Shown: in pieces, positions 1 to 11,500 of the stretch
Layout: every line of letters starts with the position of its first letter
Numbering within the stretch: position 1 is the stretch's first letter
DNA from: Blastobasis lacticolella
Taxonomy: Eukaryota > Arthropoda > Insecta > Lepidoptera > Blastobasidae
Direction: 5' to 3'
Length of the DNA stretch: 64,000 bases
Assembly (NCBI GenBank): GCA_905147135.1
Contig: LR990051.1
Location: forward strand, 17,947,115-18,011,114
Translations under genes and position numbers: made by a program
The notes under the pieces: model-generated
What the model was told of the DNA's origin: nothing
The model's input: only the letters and a program-made list of their open reading frames with translations
The model's database searches: none

Positions 1-1515
1 TACATATATGATTTATACCCGGCACCTAGCGAAACTTATTAATGAAAATACCTTACAATATTTATTAATAAATTGAATAAAGAAGCGAATCTGTAATAAA
101 TTATTGTAAAAATACGCGTAACGTTATTTACATACATATTGCTTTTTTATTTTATTTACTTTAGAAAAACCAACAGCAGTTTATGTAACTTACAAGCATT
201 ATAAATATAAAAGAGAAGTTAAACTAAAAAATGATTAAATGTTATTGGAAAAGGATGAATAATATCCCATTAAACGTAAAACAAAGGGATCTAGAAGTCT
301 TCGAGAAATTTCATACTAAACTTTACGTAGTACAAAATAAAGCCGTTTTCGGATGCAGGGACGTGAAAAACGACCCTTAAGAGGACGACCCAGAAAACAT
401 TCACTGATCAAATCAGTAATATTCATTCAGTAATACGTCATCAGACAAAATCATAGTGTTCAAGCGCACACCTATAGCTTCTCTGGTTTATGAAATATAG
501 TGAAAATCTCTTCACAGTCATTGATATGGTATCATAAGCTAACGGAAAAGTCACTAAAGAAAAATTTTGACTGATCCTCATTCGAGACCCCAGGACCGAT
601 GGATCGGTTTCGATGCAGTTTACCTTTGCAGATACCTATTGCAGATTTAGTTCAATAAACAAAACATGCAACAATCTGCTAAACAGCGAGTTCATTTTGT
701 ATCAATTTAGAATATGCTTACTATGTAGAATTAAGCATCACACTTACTAAGCAAGATAGGCACTTCAGTATCATTATTATACTAAGCGGGGCTAACCCGC
801 TTGCACCAAATTCTTAAACAAATCCAAGAATGATGTTTAACGTTTTTCGTACGAAGTTTTTTGTTTAAGTATCAGCCTAAATGTGTTTAAAAATTTGGTG
901 CAAGCAGCCGCCCTTAAACTATATTATCACGCCAAGAATTACTCGCAAGAAATCATTACCAGAACTCGCTTTTGCCGCCAGCCTTGTTCAAGAAAGATGC
1001 GTATGTATAAATAAATCACCAATAGTCCCCGCAAATGCAACAGCGTATAACGGTATGGGAAATAATAACAGTCGAGCCGCCAGAGCCTCAGACAGTAACA
1101 AGTCAGCAGTACAGGCTTATATCCAACGCAAAGTGGTCGTGTGAACAGTCGGACAACTAAATGTTTAAATAACTGTAAGTGAATGTTTGGATATCTATGA
1201 GTGCTTTACCATTATAACTGTCCGTGTTTTCGAATAAGGAATCGCGATTCTTCGACCAATCGCTCGCAGTGACAGACAGTTGAAGAACGCGTTCTTCAAT
1301 TGTTTCGTTTGTAGTTTTAAAATGTAATTTGCGGTAATTTACTCGTTTTGTTTCGTAACGTCGTGTGTACGAACGTGGTTTGCGGTGAAATAAAAGTGCT
1401 GGTATGTGTTTTATGATTTCAATAGTGTCTTTCGAGCTATTTACGCACCATTGTCTATTTTTATGACGATGTAAAGTATTTGTTGCAATAAAGTACCTGT
1501 GCATATTTATATCCA
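1..1515. other. AT-rich intergenic stretch, no recognised gene
   Basis: I recognise no gene here. An 87-codon + ORF (881-1144) and a 119-codon - ORF (1157-1516) have no domain I know and look like chance. One block (about 1260-1401) is less AT-rich. It holds a perfect 16-bp palindrome (GAAGAACGCGTTCTTC, 1282-1297) and ends at a good donor-like GCTG|GTATGT at 1401/1402, so it could be an untranslated first exon. No protein evidence ties it to a gene. Confidence 0.4.
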
Positions 1516-1720
1516 CACTAGTGGACCCGGCGCGACTTTGTTCGCGTACACCTTCACCCCTATCTACTCTTTTTTCTTGCTTGAAAACCTTCCTCTTGAA
1601 TCACTCTATCTATTGTTGAAATACCGCATTAAAATTCGTTGCGTACTTTAAAATATTCAAGCGCACATAAGACTTTGTTTTTAACTATGTGTAGATATAT
1701 TGATATAATTATGTGTTAAA
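1516..1720. repeat. Dispersed repeat, 'GGCGCGACTTCGTTCGCG' family
   Basis: It opens with actagtggacccggcgcgac and continues through a block also seen at 54905-55095, in the same order and orientation, and partly at 30366-30510. The shared text includes 'ctatctattgttgaaa' and 'gactttgttttatactatg'. The family is noncoding and common in lepidopteran DNA. I do not assign it to a class. Confidence 0.6.
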
Positions 1721-2111
1721 ACCTATATCCAAACAATAAGGCAGGGCCTATTTAGACGTGCATTTGATACAAATCCTTACAATGTATAAAATGAAGTCGC
1801 TTTTCGGGTGTGGGGGCGTGGTCGGACGTCGGACCAATGTCAGCGTGTCAAGTACGTTTCCATAAATTAGGAAGAAAAATGTGTAAAAGAAATACTTCAA
1901 TCGGATATTATACAAGAAAAGTATACCTATACCAGAAACTATTATACAAAAAAATACAAAACACGATCGGAATTTCAACTATATCTACAAGAAAAAAATA
2001 TTTTGGGAAATGAGGCTAAACAAATATGGATAAAAGCCGACAACGACAACGCCATTCCCTACTCTCCGAGTGTTGTTCTTACGGGTGTTTATGGGTGACG
2101 ATAAATAATAA

Positions 2112-2285
2112 AATAATAATAATCTTGGCGTTAATATCCCGGTTATGCTCTTGCGCACAAGGGCCCGGGGTCCGCCTTGACCATGATCCAGGATTTGGTA
2201 GATCAGATAATTACAGTGGAGCGACTGCCATCTGACCTCCGTGACCCGTGACCAAGGGAACCAGACCAGATTGTATCATGGTTAC
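2112..2285 (-). repeat. tRNA-derived SINE family B, 3' part
   Basis: This is a reverse-oriented tail of the SINE family that is most complete at 8205-8560 and 60968-61312. On the + strand it starts with an AAT/ATC-rich stretch, then 'cttggcgttaatatcccgg', and ends with 'gattgtatcatggtta'. The tRNA-like head is missing, so it is a truncated copy. Confidence 0.65.
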
Positions 2286-2419
2286 ACTATGGGCTGATCT
2301 ATAGGCGGCGATCTAAAGTGATCAACTTTAAATCAGGGGGACTGATGGAAAGTGATCACCCTTGTCCGATTGCCTCGGCCTCGTGTAATGTGTCTAGGTT
2401 ACACGTGTGTACGTTCTTC

Positions 2420-2612
2420 ATTATATCAGCCGGAAGACACCCACTGCTGGGCATAGGCCTCCCCCAGAGATCTCCATAAGGGCCGGTCTTGTACCTTCCA
2501 CATCCATGCAATCTGCAGGTCACCCTTGTGGGCCAACCCACGCTGTTTCTTTCGGTACGTGGTCGCCACTCGAAAACTTTACTGCCCAATCGGCCATCTA
2601 TTCTGCGAGTCT
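2420..2612 (-). mobile_element. RTE-type LINE 3' end, decayed
   Basis: Read on the - strand this encodes a degraded version of the RTE reverse-transcriptase C-terminus: 'GSKVFEWRPRTERNSVGWP', then the GRPMPSSG region that lies over the 'gcccagcagtgggtgtctt' end. The intact form is clearest at 41966-42165, where GRPPARWTDDL is readable. It is a 5'-truncated dead copy. Confidence 0.7.
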
Positions 2613-2691
2613 ACATTATTGTTATTAAACTATTTTATAAGCTATAATTAACTGTATTTATTTCTGTAAACCTAAGTGCATGAATCATAGA

Positions 2692-2765
2692 TGTTATGGG
2701 TGACAGTTATCGCTTACCATCAGGTGGGCTGTCAGCTCGTTTGTCACAGATTGTAATAAAAACAG
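2692..2765 (+). repeat. LINE-tail fragment, 'TTATGGGTGACAGTTATCGC' family
   Basis: This is a short 3' tail ending in 'gtaataaaaa'. Matching copies lie at 29983-30058 and, reversed, at 34135-34330, 41600-41930 and 57415-57600. The run 'cttaccatcaggtgg' is constant. Confidence 0.6.
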
Positions 2766-2913
2766 CAGTTTAGATGCGGTGAGTCCAATCGATTATATTT
2801 ATGAAAAGCACGTGGTACAAGAGGTTGCTCTTGGACTAATATTTATTTATTTATTTAACTCTTTATTGCACACAATAAAATATAAAGGAAAAAACACAAT
2901 TATAAACGATACG

Positions 2914-3055
2914 GGGCCTTACCATGAACTCTTATAGCAGGACCTAAACAGAACTGCCCTGCTTAGAACGAGACAGCGCTATACGTGTCACATAAGCTTG
3001 TCTCGTTCAAACTGAAAGCAATTTTGTTCCTGATATAAGAGTTAATGGTTAGCCC
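2914..3055. mobile_element. MITE family A, copy 1 (foldback element)
   Basis: The left end 'gccttaccatgaactctta' and right end 'ataagagttaatggttagcc' are imperfect inverted repeats around an 'acgagacagcgctatacgtg' core. A better-preserved copy lies at 16198-16346. There is no coding capacity, which fits a non-autonomous DNA element. Confidence 0.75.
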
Positions 3056-3179
3056 TCAGGCACTACTTATTTTTACAAAGAAATTTCTTCCATATATTAT
3101 AAAGAGGAAATATTTGTTGTACGTTTATAATGGTTAAACTCAAAAACTACTTTACCGATTTTTAAAATTCCGTACTTCG

Positions 3180-3375
3180 AGAGGTCCTGGGTTTGATTCC
3201 CGGCTGAGCAGAAATTGAAATGATGAATTTTAATTTCTGTTACGGGTCTGGGTGTTGTTTGTTTAATAAGTATGTATTTAAAAATATATATAAGTAGTTT
3301 TTGAGTTTTCTGGCACCCTTAATACAAGCTGTGCTTACTTTGGGGCTAGATGGCGCTGTGTGAATTTTTTTCTGA
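3180..3375 (+). repeat. tRNA-derived SINE family A, 5'-truncated
   Basis: It begins inside the tRNA-like B box ('gggtttgattcccggctgag'), then runs through 'gaattttaatttctgttacg', 'ggcaccc' and the 3' hallmark 'ggggctagatggcgctgtgt'. Other copies: 14453-14695, 18427-18660, 20670-20905, 24306-24541, 55868-56105, and interrupted copies at 22286-22745, 49250-49975 and 61715-62135. Confidence 0.8.
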
Positions 3376-3830
3376 ACACTGATTTTGGCATATCTGATGA
3401 CGTCATTCGATACCCGCATAAACCTTAACACGTAATAAAGCACATATTTCATTGCGCTTGACATTTCCTTCAAACAATTCCTAAGGCATTTCAAAATTGA
3501 CTTACAATTCTTCCACTGGGTTTCCTTGCTATGAAAATGCGTTCAGATATTATCACCAAACCTCATTATAGGAATGCCACACCTAAGTGCAGATTTATCT
3601 TGCACGAATTGTAATGAGTTAATAATATCACGTTTAGGCAATATCCCAACGTGTTATGTAAAATTCTATTCGAAAGTAGATCACATAGTCGTTATTAAAC
3701 ACTCAACTATACTTGATGGTGTTGTTGTTGTCATAGGCGGCGGCGGCGGTGACCACTTTCTGTCTGGTGACCCTCTTGCCTGGGGTCTAATTTATATATT
3801 TATTATATGTAAATCACATGCTTTGATATT

Positions 3831-4250
3831 CAATGAGGAGTTTTCCAGTAGGTATAGATAGTTGGTTTCAAAAGCATCAATAGATGGCGCCCCTACAATT
3901 TTGGTAATCTTTTTATAATCTGTATGATGGTGGCAGTGATTTCATGCAGCGAACTAATACTAAACTTAGAAATAAAATGTTTATTAATATAAACATAACT
4001 ATTAAAGGTTGAACGAAGTGTAAAAAGAAATATTTATAGAAGTTAGCACTATGTTCCATTATTATTACAACCTCTAAAATGGTTGAAAACTATTGACAAA
4101 TACAATATTATCCAGTACAACGTACCCAGTGTTTATATCCTGTTTTTGTAAGAACCTATTTCAAGCGATTATCAATTACCAAAATTGTCGGGGCGCCATC
4201 TAGTGAGTGGTTAGGAATGCTTAAGATACCTATTGGAAAACTCCTCATTG
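3831..4250. mobile_element. MITE with ~80-bp terminal inverted repeats
   Basis: The ends read 'caatgaggagttttcca' and 'tggaaaactcctcattg'. The inverted arms continue inwards for about 80 bp with a few indels; 'agatggcgcccctacaattt' on the left matches 'aaattgtcggggcgccatct' on the right, inverted. About 250 bp of AT-rich DNA lies between the arms. There is no ORF, which fits a non-autonomous foldback DNA transposon. Confidence 0.8.
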
Positions 4251-4259
4251 AGACGTACG

Positions 4260-5000
4260 AGTCATTAACCATCAGACGAATTAAGTATTCTGCAAAAACT
4301 TTAATCTCACTCTCTTGTCACAATCAGACTCAGTTGTTTCTGGTGTTGCCATATAAAGTTTAAAGATTTATTTAGAACCAAAAACAGTTTTACATATTAT
4401 ATAACAATTTGAATCGAAATCAACTACATTATTTAGAAACTGTGTCGCATTTGTTTACACAAACCCGACTTACACAATTTTGGCCTGAGAGTAAAAGTAA
4501 ATTCGCGTACAAAACAATAATTACTTTGCAAAAGATACTTTGTGAAACAATAAAAGATCGTTCTTAGTAAAAATAAATAAAAATAGAAATGTACAAGATC
4601 GAATTACAACATTGAAAGTTGTGTGGTGTGTTTGGTTGTGTTAATAAGTATACCAAACCAAATAATAAACATACCACAGTCCACAGTCAAGATACAATCA
4701 AACAAGCAGTTCAGTGGAATATCATTGGCTTTAAATTAGTAGCAGAATACCAAAAAACGCGTCAATCTTTCTATTGAGATCCAATTAAGATTACATTAAG
4801 CTATTCGTAAATTAGTAGACTCAGGGCCTGACTGCTGTATCTATAAATAAAAAAAATTGTCCGCATTTAATTTGGTCGATGGGTTAATGGTGGCTCTGGA
4901 AATATGGAAATTCAATGTAAATTGCCCTTCACTATTTGTGACAGTGACAGCTCCGAGTGAGTCACCGCTGGAACGTGGGATATGCGTGTGACTAAATACC
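4260..5000. other. AT-rich intergenic stretch, nothing recognised
   Basis: I see no ORF with family features, no clear repeat ends and no RNA gene between the MITE on the left and the nested element on the right. Confidence 0.4.
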
Positions 5001-5002
5001 AA

Positions 5003-5246
5003 TGGGTGCTTTTATAATTTGAAACTTGACGATATTATCGTCACTTTTCATAATCCAATCTGGTCAGGTTCCCCTGGTAGCAGGGTCATAGAGGTCAGAT
5101 GGCAGTCGCTCCACTGTAATAACCTGACCTGCCAAATCCTGGATAATGGTCAAGGCGAACCCCTGGCCCTGGATGATGAACGTGACTATATTATCGTGAA
5201 CGTCCACGATATACAGGAGAGGCGTTATGAAGGGGATATTATTTAA
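5003..5246. mobile_element. Foldback MITE interrupted by a SINE fragment
   Basis: The left piece (5003-5050, 'acttgacgatattatcgtc') and right piece (5185-5246, 'tcgtgaacgtccacgatata') resemble the ends of the intact element at 5353-5550. Between them sits a SINE family B fragment (about 5060-5165, 'tggtcaggttcccctggtag'). A SINE jumped into an older MITE. Confidence 0.6.
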
Positions 5247-5352
5247 TATAACAGAAGTGTGACGTTTTAGGTGCGAATGGTTGTGCTTCGGGGTTGCCAC
5301 ACACCAAAAATATTTTCGTCTCGATACGTTTCTTATTTTACCGATTATTTGA

Positions 5353-5550
5353 CCAATAGGCGCTTACATAATTTGTAACGTGACGATATAATCGTGGACG
5401 TTCACGATGTAGGGGAGAGGTGGCGTGAAAGGGACAGATATTGAAAGGGATAAGCCAAAAAAGTCTGTACAACAAAATTGTCCCCTTCATGCCTCTCCCC
5501 TACATCCACGATTATGTCGTGACGTTACAAATAATAAAAGCGCCCATTGG
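5353..5550. mobile_element. MITE with long terminal inverted repeats
   Basis: It starts 'ccaataggcgcttacataat' and ends 'aaaagcgcccattgg'. The arms are inverted over roughly 75 bp and include 'gacgatataatcgtgga' against 'tccacgattatgtcgtg' and 'gtaggggagaggtggcgtga' against 'catgcctctcccctac'. The centre is short. It is noncoding. Confidence 0.8.
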
Positions 5551-5679
5551 CTACCATACCAGTTTCTGTTGGTATTTAGATTGGATGCAGGTACTTTATA
5601 AGAAGCAGGTTTACGAAGTAAATTATAATTTAATGAACACATAGGTATACCACAGTTCAAATCGACATAGCAATTTGGG

Positions 5680-5920
5680 TAAAGCATCGAAAGGGTCGAA
5701 AGAACGTTTCTCCCTTGTACAATTCGGATGTGGAATGAGCTCCCAGCCACAGTGTTTCTTTTTGACTATGACATGGGATCGTTCAAGAGGTATATTAGAG
5801 GTCTCTTTTAGAGTCGGGCAACGCATTAGTAGCACCCCTGGAGTTGCTGATGTCTATAGGCGGCGACCACTTTCCATCACTTAGCCCGCTTGTCTTCTTG
5901 TCTGCCGTATGACAGAAAAG
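5680..5920 (+). mobile_element. CR1/Jockey-like LINE 3' end (RT C-terminus)
   Basis: The DNA around 'aatgagctcccagccacag' encodes, across frameshifts, the typical C-terminus of a LINE reverse transcriptase (WNELPA, then a Tyr-Asp-Met segment and a phenylalanine). The tail is 'tctataggcggcgaccactt' and 'gcccgcttgtcttcttgtct'. Sister copies are at 38150-38375 and 57755-57960. It is dead and 5'-truncated. Confidence 0.65.
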
Positions 5921-6094
5921 AAAATGGATGGGGGTCTTCCTGTACCTGCACGCCATCTTAGTATTGCCGTTGCACGAGGCCGCATTGACCACGTTGATCG
6001 ATTTTAACCTCGCTTACGTTGTCGCTAGTAAAAGAAAGTAAACAGGAAAAAGAAAATGGCCATGTCGACCTGTCGCTAACTGCAAGGTGCTCAA

Positions 6095-6240
6095 GAGTGC
6101 TCTCGCGCGCGATAATTGGGATAAGGCGCGACATAGATTAGATACTGCTATTTCTTCCATCTTAGTATTAAAAGAAGGAAACAAAGGTCAAGCAGTGCGA
6201 GCTATGTCTCGGGTTCCAGCTGTGCTGTACACGCTAACTC
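6095..6240. repeat. Dispersed repeat pair with 17845-17985
   Basis: The text 'ctcgcgcgcgataattggga' followed by 'aaggcgcgacatagattag' recurs at 17845-17985 with small changes. The + ORF that crosses it (6087-6413) is probably accidental, because the second copy does not keep the frame open. Confidence 0.5.
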
Positions 6241-6734
6241 GTTACTCTGAACCACGATCTCATTCTGGCCTCATTCGGCCCCTTTCCGCCATCGGGAGAC
6301 GCGATCCGGGCAAGCGCTTCATCCTTACGTCGTGGATATCCGTTCGACCTTTACAATGCGCACGGCTGGGGAATGAACGCGTTATCTGCGAGTGTGTTCC
6401 TAGATCAATATAATCTGAACGCCTTCAAGGCTGTTTCAAGACGGGCATGTTCCATCTTCGGCCGCATCGTTACTTACCACCAGGTGAGATGGCGGTCAAA
6501 AGCCTGTCTCGTGTAATATTATAAAAAGACAAAAGCAAGTTTCTTCAGGGCTAAACAAATAAAACATCCTTTAGCGGATGAATCCCGTTTTTTTGCGGTC
6601 TAGTAGCAGCGTACTTACAAGACTGATAACCAAGGTTAAGCAACGCTTGAAGAGCCCGGGATCTGGATGGGTACGTTGTGGCTAGTCCTCGCAACCGCAA
6701 CCGCAAGTCCTACCGCAACAAGCTCGCCACTCGT

Positions 6735-7020
6735 TGTGTGACTCATCATCACATCATCACAGCCCGTAACAGTCCACTGCAGGACTTAGGGCCTCTCCCA
6801 CGAAAGGGGAGGTTATTGCCAAAATCTCCACGCTTGGCAGGCGGGTTGGAGATCGCAGTGTTTAAATATAACAATGGAAAATGCTGCTGCCCATTTTGCA
6901 GACTACGGAGACTCTTGATCTTTTGCCTTGAAAACATTAGTCGCCTTGTACGACACCCACGAGTGTAAGGGGTTGGTGCTATTCTACTCTGCCGGACACC
7001 ACACGGCCAATTTGTGTGAC
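6735..7020 (-). repeat. Dispersed repeat family N (LINE/SINE 3' end)
   Basis: Read on the - strand it begins near 'ggcagagtagaatagcacca' and ends at 'actgttacgggctgtgatga' before a GAT-rich tail. Other copies: 17450-17620, 22370-22620, 26005-26260, 33132-33400 and 62670-62915. The GAT tail suggests retrotransposition by an RTE-type machinery (inference). Confidence 0.65.
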
Positions 7021-7199
7021 TACTGACTACTAATACCATTGGTGAAGCAAGGTTGACCAAGATCTTCCGCTGGGGACTTGAACTTGACTCCGTGACGGTA
7101 TTGGCATCTATTTTTTATGACACTGACGAGATGATAATTACGTACAAACATACGTCACGCATTTTTTCCCGTAATTCAATCGCGGTGTTTTTGTTAAAT

Positions 7200-7345
7200 C
7201 TTTATTTAGGGTTCTTGATCATATTAAAGCGACCATGCCGCGCCATATTGTTACACTTTTATAAAATTGGGTATGAGCGAAATTACCTACGCTTCAAACC
7301 CACCCTAACCAATTTATATAGTTCTTGGGCTCCCTCGACAGAGGA
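7200..7345. repeat. Dispersed repeat pair with 47030-47185
   Basis: The stretch including 'gccgcgccatattgttacac', 'ggtatgagcgaaattaccta' and 'cgcttcaaacccaccc' recurs at 47030-47185 inside intron 3 of ACE gene 2. Its class is unknown. Confidence 0.55.
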
Positions 7346-7397
7346 AACGTTTATCGCGGCGTTTATTATAATTGGCTCTTAGGAATTTAGCTTTTAC

Positions 7398-8158
7398 ATT
7401 TGCCTAAATTCAGTCGTCTAAATTCAGAAGCGAAAGTGTATTGCTGTATGGAATGTATTGCTAATTGAATAAGGTTCATTTTTGAATTACACCTTTTTAA
7501 AAGCGGAGCGACGAGTAACATAATATAAGGGATACGTTGGCTAGTCCAAAAGTTTTTAGCCAACGGCTTGTTATACACCCTATTGTTTTAATTAATGTAT
7601 CGTTTAATTGCAAATTTTATTACGAACCTCTTGGCCAAAAAACACTAGCCGGAGACATTTAGTAATTTTTTTATCGATGATTAATTACAACATGTCTGTC
7701 CCATACAAATCCCTTCAATTTTGGCAACGCGGGAAGCATTTCGTGGCAAGTGTATTACGATAATAAACATGGGTTAACATATAGAATATCACTTGAAAGT
7801 TTAATCAGCGCATTAAGAGAATTGTCCCCATCATATGTTATTGTTGATTATTGATTTTGTAAGTTTAAACGTGGTTAGGGCGACCTTAAACATGAAATGT
7901 AGCAGATATGTTATATTTAATAATCGATAAAAATATAACTAAAAGTTGCCGGCTAGTGAATTTTGGTCAAGAACTTTGTAATAAAATTTGTTTTTAAAAG
8001 AAATAAAAATAAAAATAATAGGGTGCATAACAAGCCGTTGACTAAAAGCTTTCGGACCAACGTAGTATAAAAATGGACCTTATTCTATGATTCTATTCAT
8101 TCCACTTTGATTTGCTCTCGCTGTTTTAGTTCTGAATTTAGTCGACTCAATTTAGCCA
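7398..8158. mobile_element. Large foldback element, arms ~140-185 bp
   Basis: The left arm (7398-7585) and right arm (8019-8158) are inverted copies. 'aagccgttgactaaaagctt' near 8030 pairs with the inverse of 'tttttagccaacggctt' near 7553, and 'ctgaatttagtcgactcaat' near 8130 pairs with the inverse of 'agtcgtctaaattcag' near 7412. About 430 bp of AT-rich DNA without an ORF lies between. It is probably a non-autonomous DNA transposon. Confidence 0.7.
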
Positions 8159-8204
8159 GGTATAACAAGCGCATTGGTTGAATTATTGCAAAGAATTTAC
8201 AACC

Positions 8205-8560
8205 TATTAGTTTAGAGCGTCGGGAGCTAGCGAGTCGGCCTTGTAGGCGATAGGGTACCGAGTTCAATCGCAGTGACGTTATACCAATAACTTTCTGATT
8301 ATGTGGGTAGGTACATAAGTTGTACCTACATGAAGTGAGGGAAAACATCGTGAGGGTTCCTGCACATTCGGGCGACTAAATATGTCCGTGATTCTGTGTG
8401 TCTGTTCAGGTACCCCAGTTAACAGGGTCATGAAGGTCAGATGGCAGTCGCTCTACTAAAATTACCTGATCTGCCAAATCCTGGATCTTGGTCAAGGCGG
8501 ACCCCGGGCTCTTGGGCGCGAGAGCATAACCGGGACATTAACGCCAAGATGAATATTTTT
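8205..8560 (+). repeat. tRNA-derived SINE family B, near complete
   Basis: The head resembles a tRNA (a degraded A-box region near 8225 and a B-box-like 'gagttcaatcgcagtga' near 8260). Next comes 'gagggaaaacatcgtgaggg', then 'caggtaccccagttaacagg', and the tail 'gacattaacgccaagatga'. This is the template for the many truncated B copies in the window. Confidence 0.7.
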
Positions 8561-8649
8561 TATTACTTGAGTGGTTTCGATATTTCTGGTAAAATAAACT
8601 TAATTTAAAATAAAGAATCTAAGAATATTAAAAGAGCATTCTATTATCA

Positions 8650-10920
8650 AAAATAGTTAATGGTTCCTTGGCTGACAAATCCCGGATAATTTTTAAAGCG
8701 AACCCCAGTCCCAAGCGCGCGAGAGTAGAACCGGGGCATTCGTGCCAGTGTTCAGAGTTTTACCTACTATACGAGTATATACTATATATTTATTTATTTA
8801 TTCGTATGGCAAAAATACAGTATACAAGAAACACATTCAACTACAAATTTAAATCAAGCGAAGTCAGCCATACTATATACTATATTATACCTACTATATT
8901 TATGTTTGAAAGATTTCTTTTCACGAGCCAAGCTCGGTTATTTACTAAGCACCCGCCCCGAGACCCTCAGGGAAAAGGTTGCTCAGACTCCTCCTCATTA
9001 TTAGATATACCCCATCGATTAACAAACACTGTATCTCCAAGTACCTTACTCATAATAGTGACTGTGTGAATGGCTGCTTGTTTTTGAATAATGTGTATGT
9101 TTATGTGTGAGTCTAATTTGTCGCAATACCTGTGTAAGCTTTTGGCAATCACGATCATTGTATACGAATATACAGAGTTTTACCTACTAAATATTATATT
9201 TTGTATATCGTGAGAAATGATTGTGTTATCAGTACCAACAAGTTTCTTGTTATTAATAAGTAATAATAAGAATTTGTTTTGCACCTTTAGCTTAATCTTT
9301 TACGGTCATTAATATAACTATGACGTATTTTGTGTACATTTGACATGCGATAGTGATTGTATTTAATACTTTCCGTGTCATGATGAACTTTAATAAATAC
9401 CTATTGACTTATGTAGTACCTTAGTAAGGCAGTAACCGTGTATAAATTTGTGTGAGTATATTTGTTACCCTTCACGCCTAAACGGATGAACAGATTTGGA
9501 TGGGATTTAGTAGGTAGTTAGGTTTGGGTCTGGAAAAAGATATAGACTACTTTTTATACCCCTCCCCCTCTACCCCCCTTATACGATCTAACGTGGAGTC
9601 GCGGATGGAAAGCTGTTAAATATATTTCTTAGGCTGGAACTGTCAGGGTGAATCTACATTTCTGGTTATTTACCCATTAGTATTAAATCCAAAATGAAAA
9701 TAAAAATTTGTAGGTACTTAAGTAAAATCTTTTTCAAATAAATAACCTAACGGACAGAAATAGTCGGATAAGCTCCGACAAAGATTAATTTTAATGAAAC
9801 AAAGATAAAAATCATATTGATTAAACTGGCTTTTAAATAAAAAGAAACCGCCTCCAATTCTGTCCACCAGACGGATACAAAAAGCCACAGATACACTTAA
9901 ACAACCCTCTTTTTTCGTGCGGTGTTGAACATAAAATTAACTAGAATTAAAAAAGACATAGGTAAATACCGCAAACACAACCTTTTGTTTAATTAATTAG
10001 GCAGTCAGCGGAATGGAATTAGTCCTGTTCCACAAGTGACCTTTTGCTTTGGAGAAAGTATAATTTTACAGTTTAATTTCGCGATCCAACGGCCGACGAC
10101 AGTTATTTTGACGTTATAATCGACTGTGTTTAATAATTTTCTTGTTATTATTACAAGATTCGCCTGTCCCCTTGTGTGTTCGTAATCTACCTCTATTTTT
10201 AAACCACGACGAAAAATGTATGTATGTATGTAATCTCTTTATTGCATCAATTTATAACATTACGGGAAATAAAAATACAGTTTATAATGCAAAGGCGAGC
10301 TTATCCCACAACGGGATTTCTTCCAGCTAACCTTAACTAAAAATGATGGGTGTTTTAAGTTTGACGTCAGTATCTGTGTCTCTGTAGCTATTCGTATCTG
10401 TCTGTGGCATTGTAGCTCCTAAACGGATTTAGATGCGGTTTTCTCGAAATTTTCATGAATATCGGTTCAGTAGTTCAGAAAATATTTGAGCTTAAGCAAA
10501 CTTGGTTATCCGACTTTTTCCATCGATTAGGTTATAAATAAAGAAGCTTAGAATATTAAAAAAGCGTTCTATTGTCAAAATTAATTAATAGTCTCTTGTC
10601 ACGCGCCTACTTATAATTAACTCGATCGCTGTATAAAGTGGTGTCTAGTGACATTGAATTACTCGCACTGTATCGATTCGTTTGCGCCTGAGTGCTTGCG
10701 AGTAGTGTTGTTCTGATGATTGTTTTATCGATAAGTATTTTGGTATTAGAATCCAGGTTATTTATGATATTAGGCGTAAATTCGCAGGATTTTTTAATTC
10801 GTTGGATCGTAAAGAATTAATATGTATATTTTTAATTGTTTTGATATACAAGTTTTAATTTCATTATCTATTTACTATTAATGATTGTCAGAATCGTAGC
10901 TTGTGGCAGTCGATAGTCTC
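8650..10920. other. AT-rich intergenic stretch with decayed repeats
   Basis: A SINE-B-like scrap lies at about 8665-8745, and a scrap with 'aacggatgaacagatttgga' near 9480. A TATA-like 'gtataaagtgg' sits at 10631. The ORFs 8668-9069 and 10142-10330 show no family features. I see no gene. Confidence 0.4.
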
Positions 10921-10924
10921 TGAC

Positions 10925-11500
10925 TATTCAATTTAATTCAATTCATTTATTTTGATAAACATAAATTTACACGTCAAATGTCATCAAATTCTTGAGTAGT
11001 CATTATTCTTAAAATAATGTTACAACAGATAAAGGATATCACAATCTTAATGTCATAAGGTTAGTTACACAGATTAATGAATTTTGTCCAAGGAAGTTAA
11101 TTACAAATTTAGATGTCATAAACATTATTATTATTATTACAATTCAATTCAATCATTAAAAGTGTATATATATATTATTTGATGTCAATGTTTGCTTATA
11201 TTATTTAATACAAGTGTCTTTATAATGCGTCATTTAACAATTAAGTCATACAAAGTCATACATGACAACTTATATACGAGTAAGCTTAACAAATATACAA
11301 GCATACGTTAGTTATTTAACTAAGTCAATTTTCATTAGTGAGTAGAGCGCCTCGGACAGCAGTTTCTTTTTCAGTTTTTTCATAAAGATGTTGTTACTGA
11401 GTGAGTTTTTAATTTCTTTTGATATTTTATTATATATTTTGGGACCGACCGTGTGCATGCATTTCGACGACTTTGCCAATCGTTTTAAAGGGAGTCGCAA
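10925..11500 (-). mobile_element. LINE 3' end (CR1/Jockey-like RT C-terminus)
   Basis: The - strand ORF at 11312-11500 carries 'GPKIYNKISKEIKNS' and 'FMKKLKKKLLSEALYSL', the usual last residues of a CR1/Jockey-type reverse transcriptase. The 3' UTR runs down to about 10930 and ends in an AATTGAATT-type tail. There is no upstream ORF, so the copy is 5'-truncated. Confidence 0.65.

Noticed and set aside
6087..6413. A 108-codon + ORF as a gene
   Set aside because: It crosses a dispersed repeat whose second copy (17845-17985) does not keep the frame.
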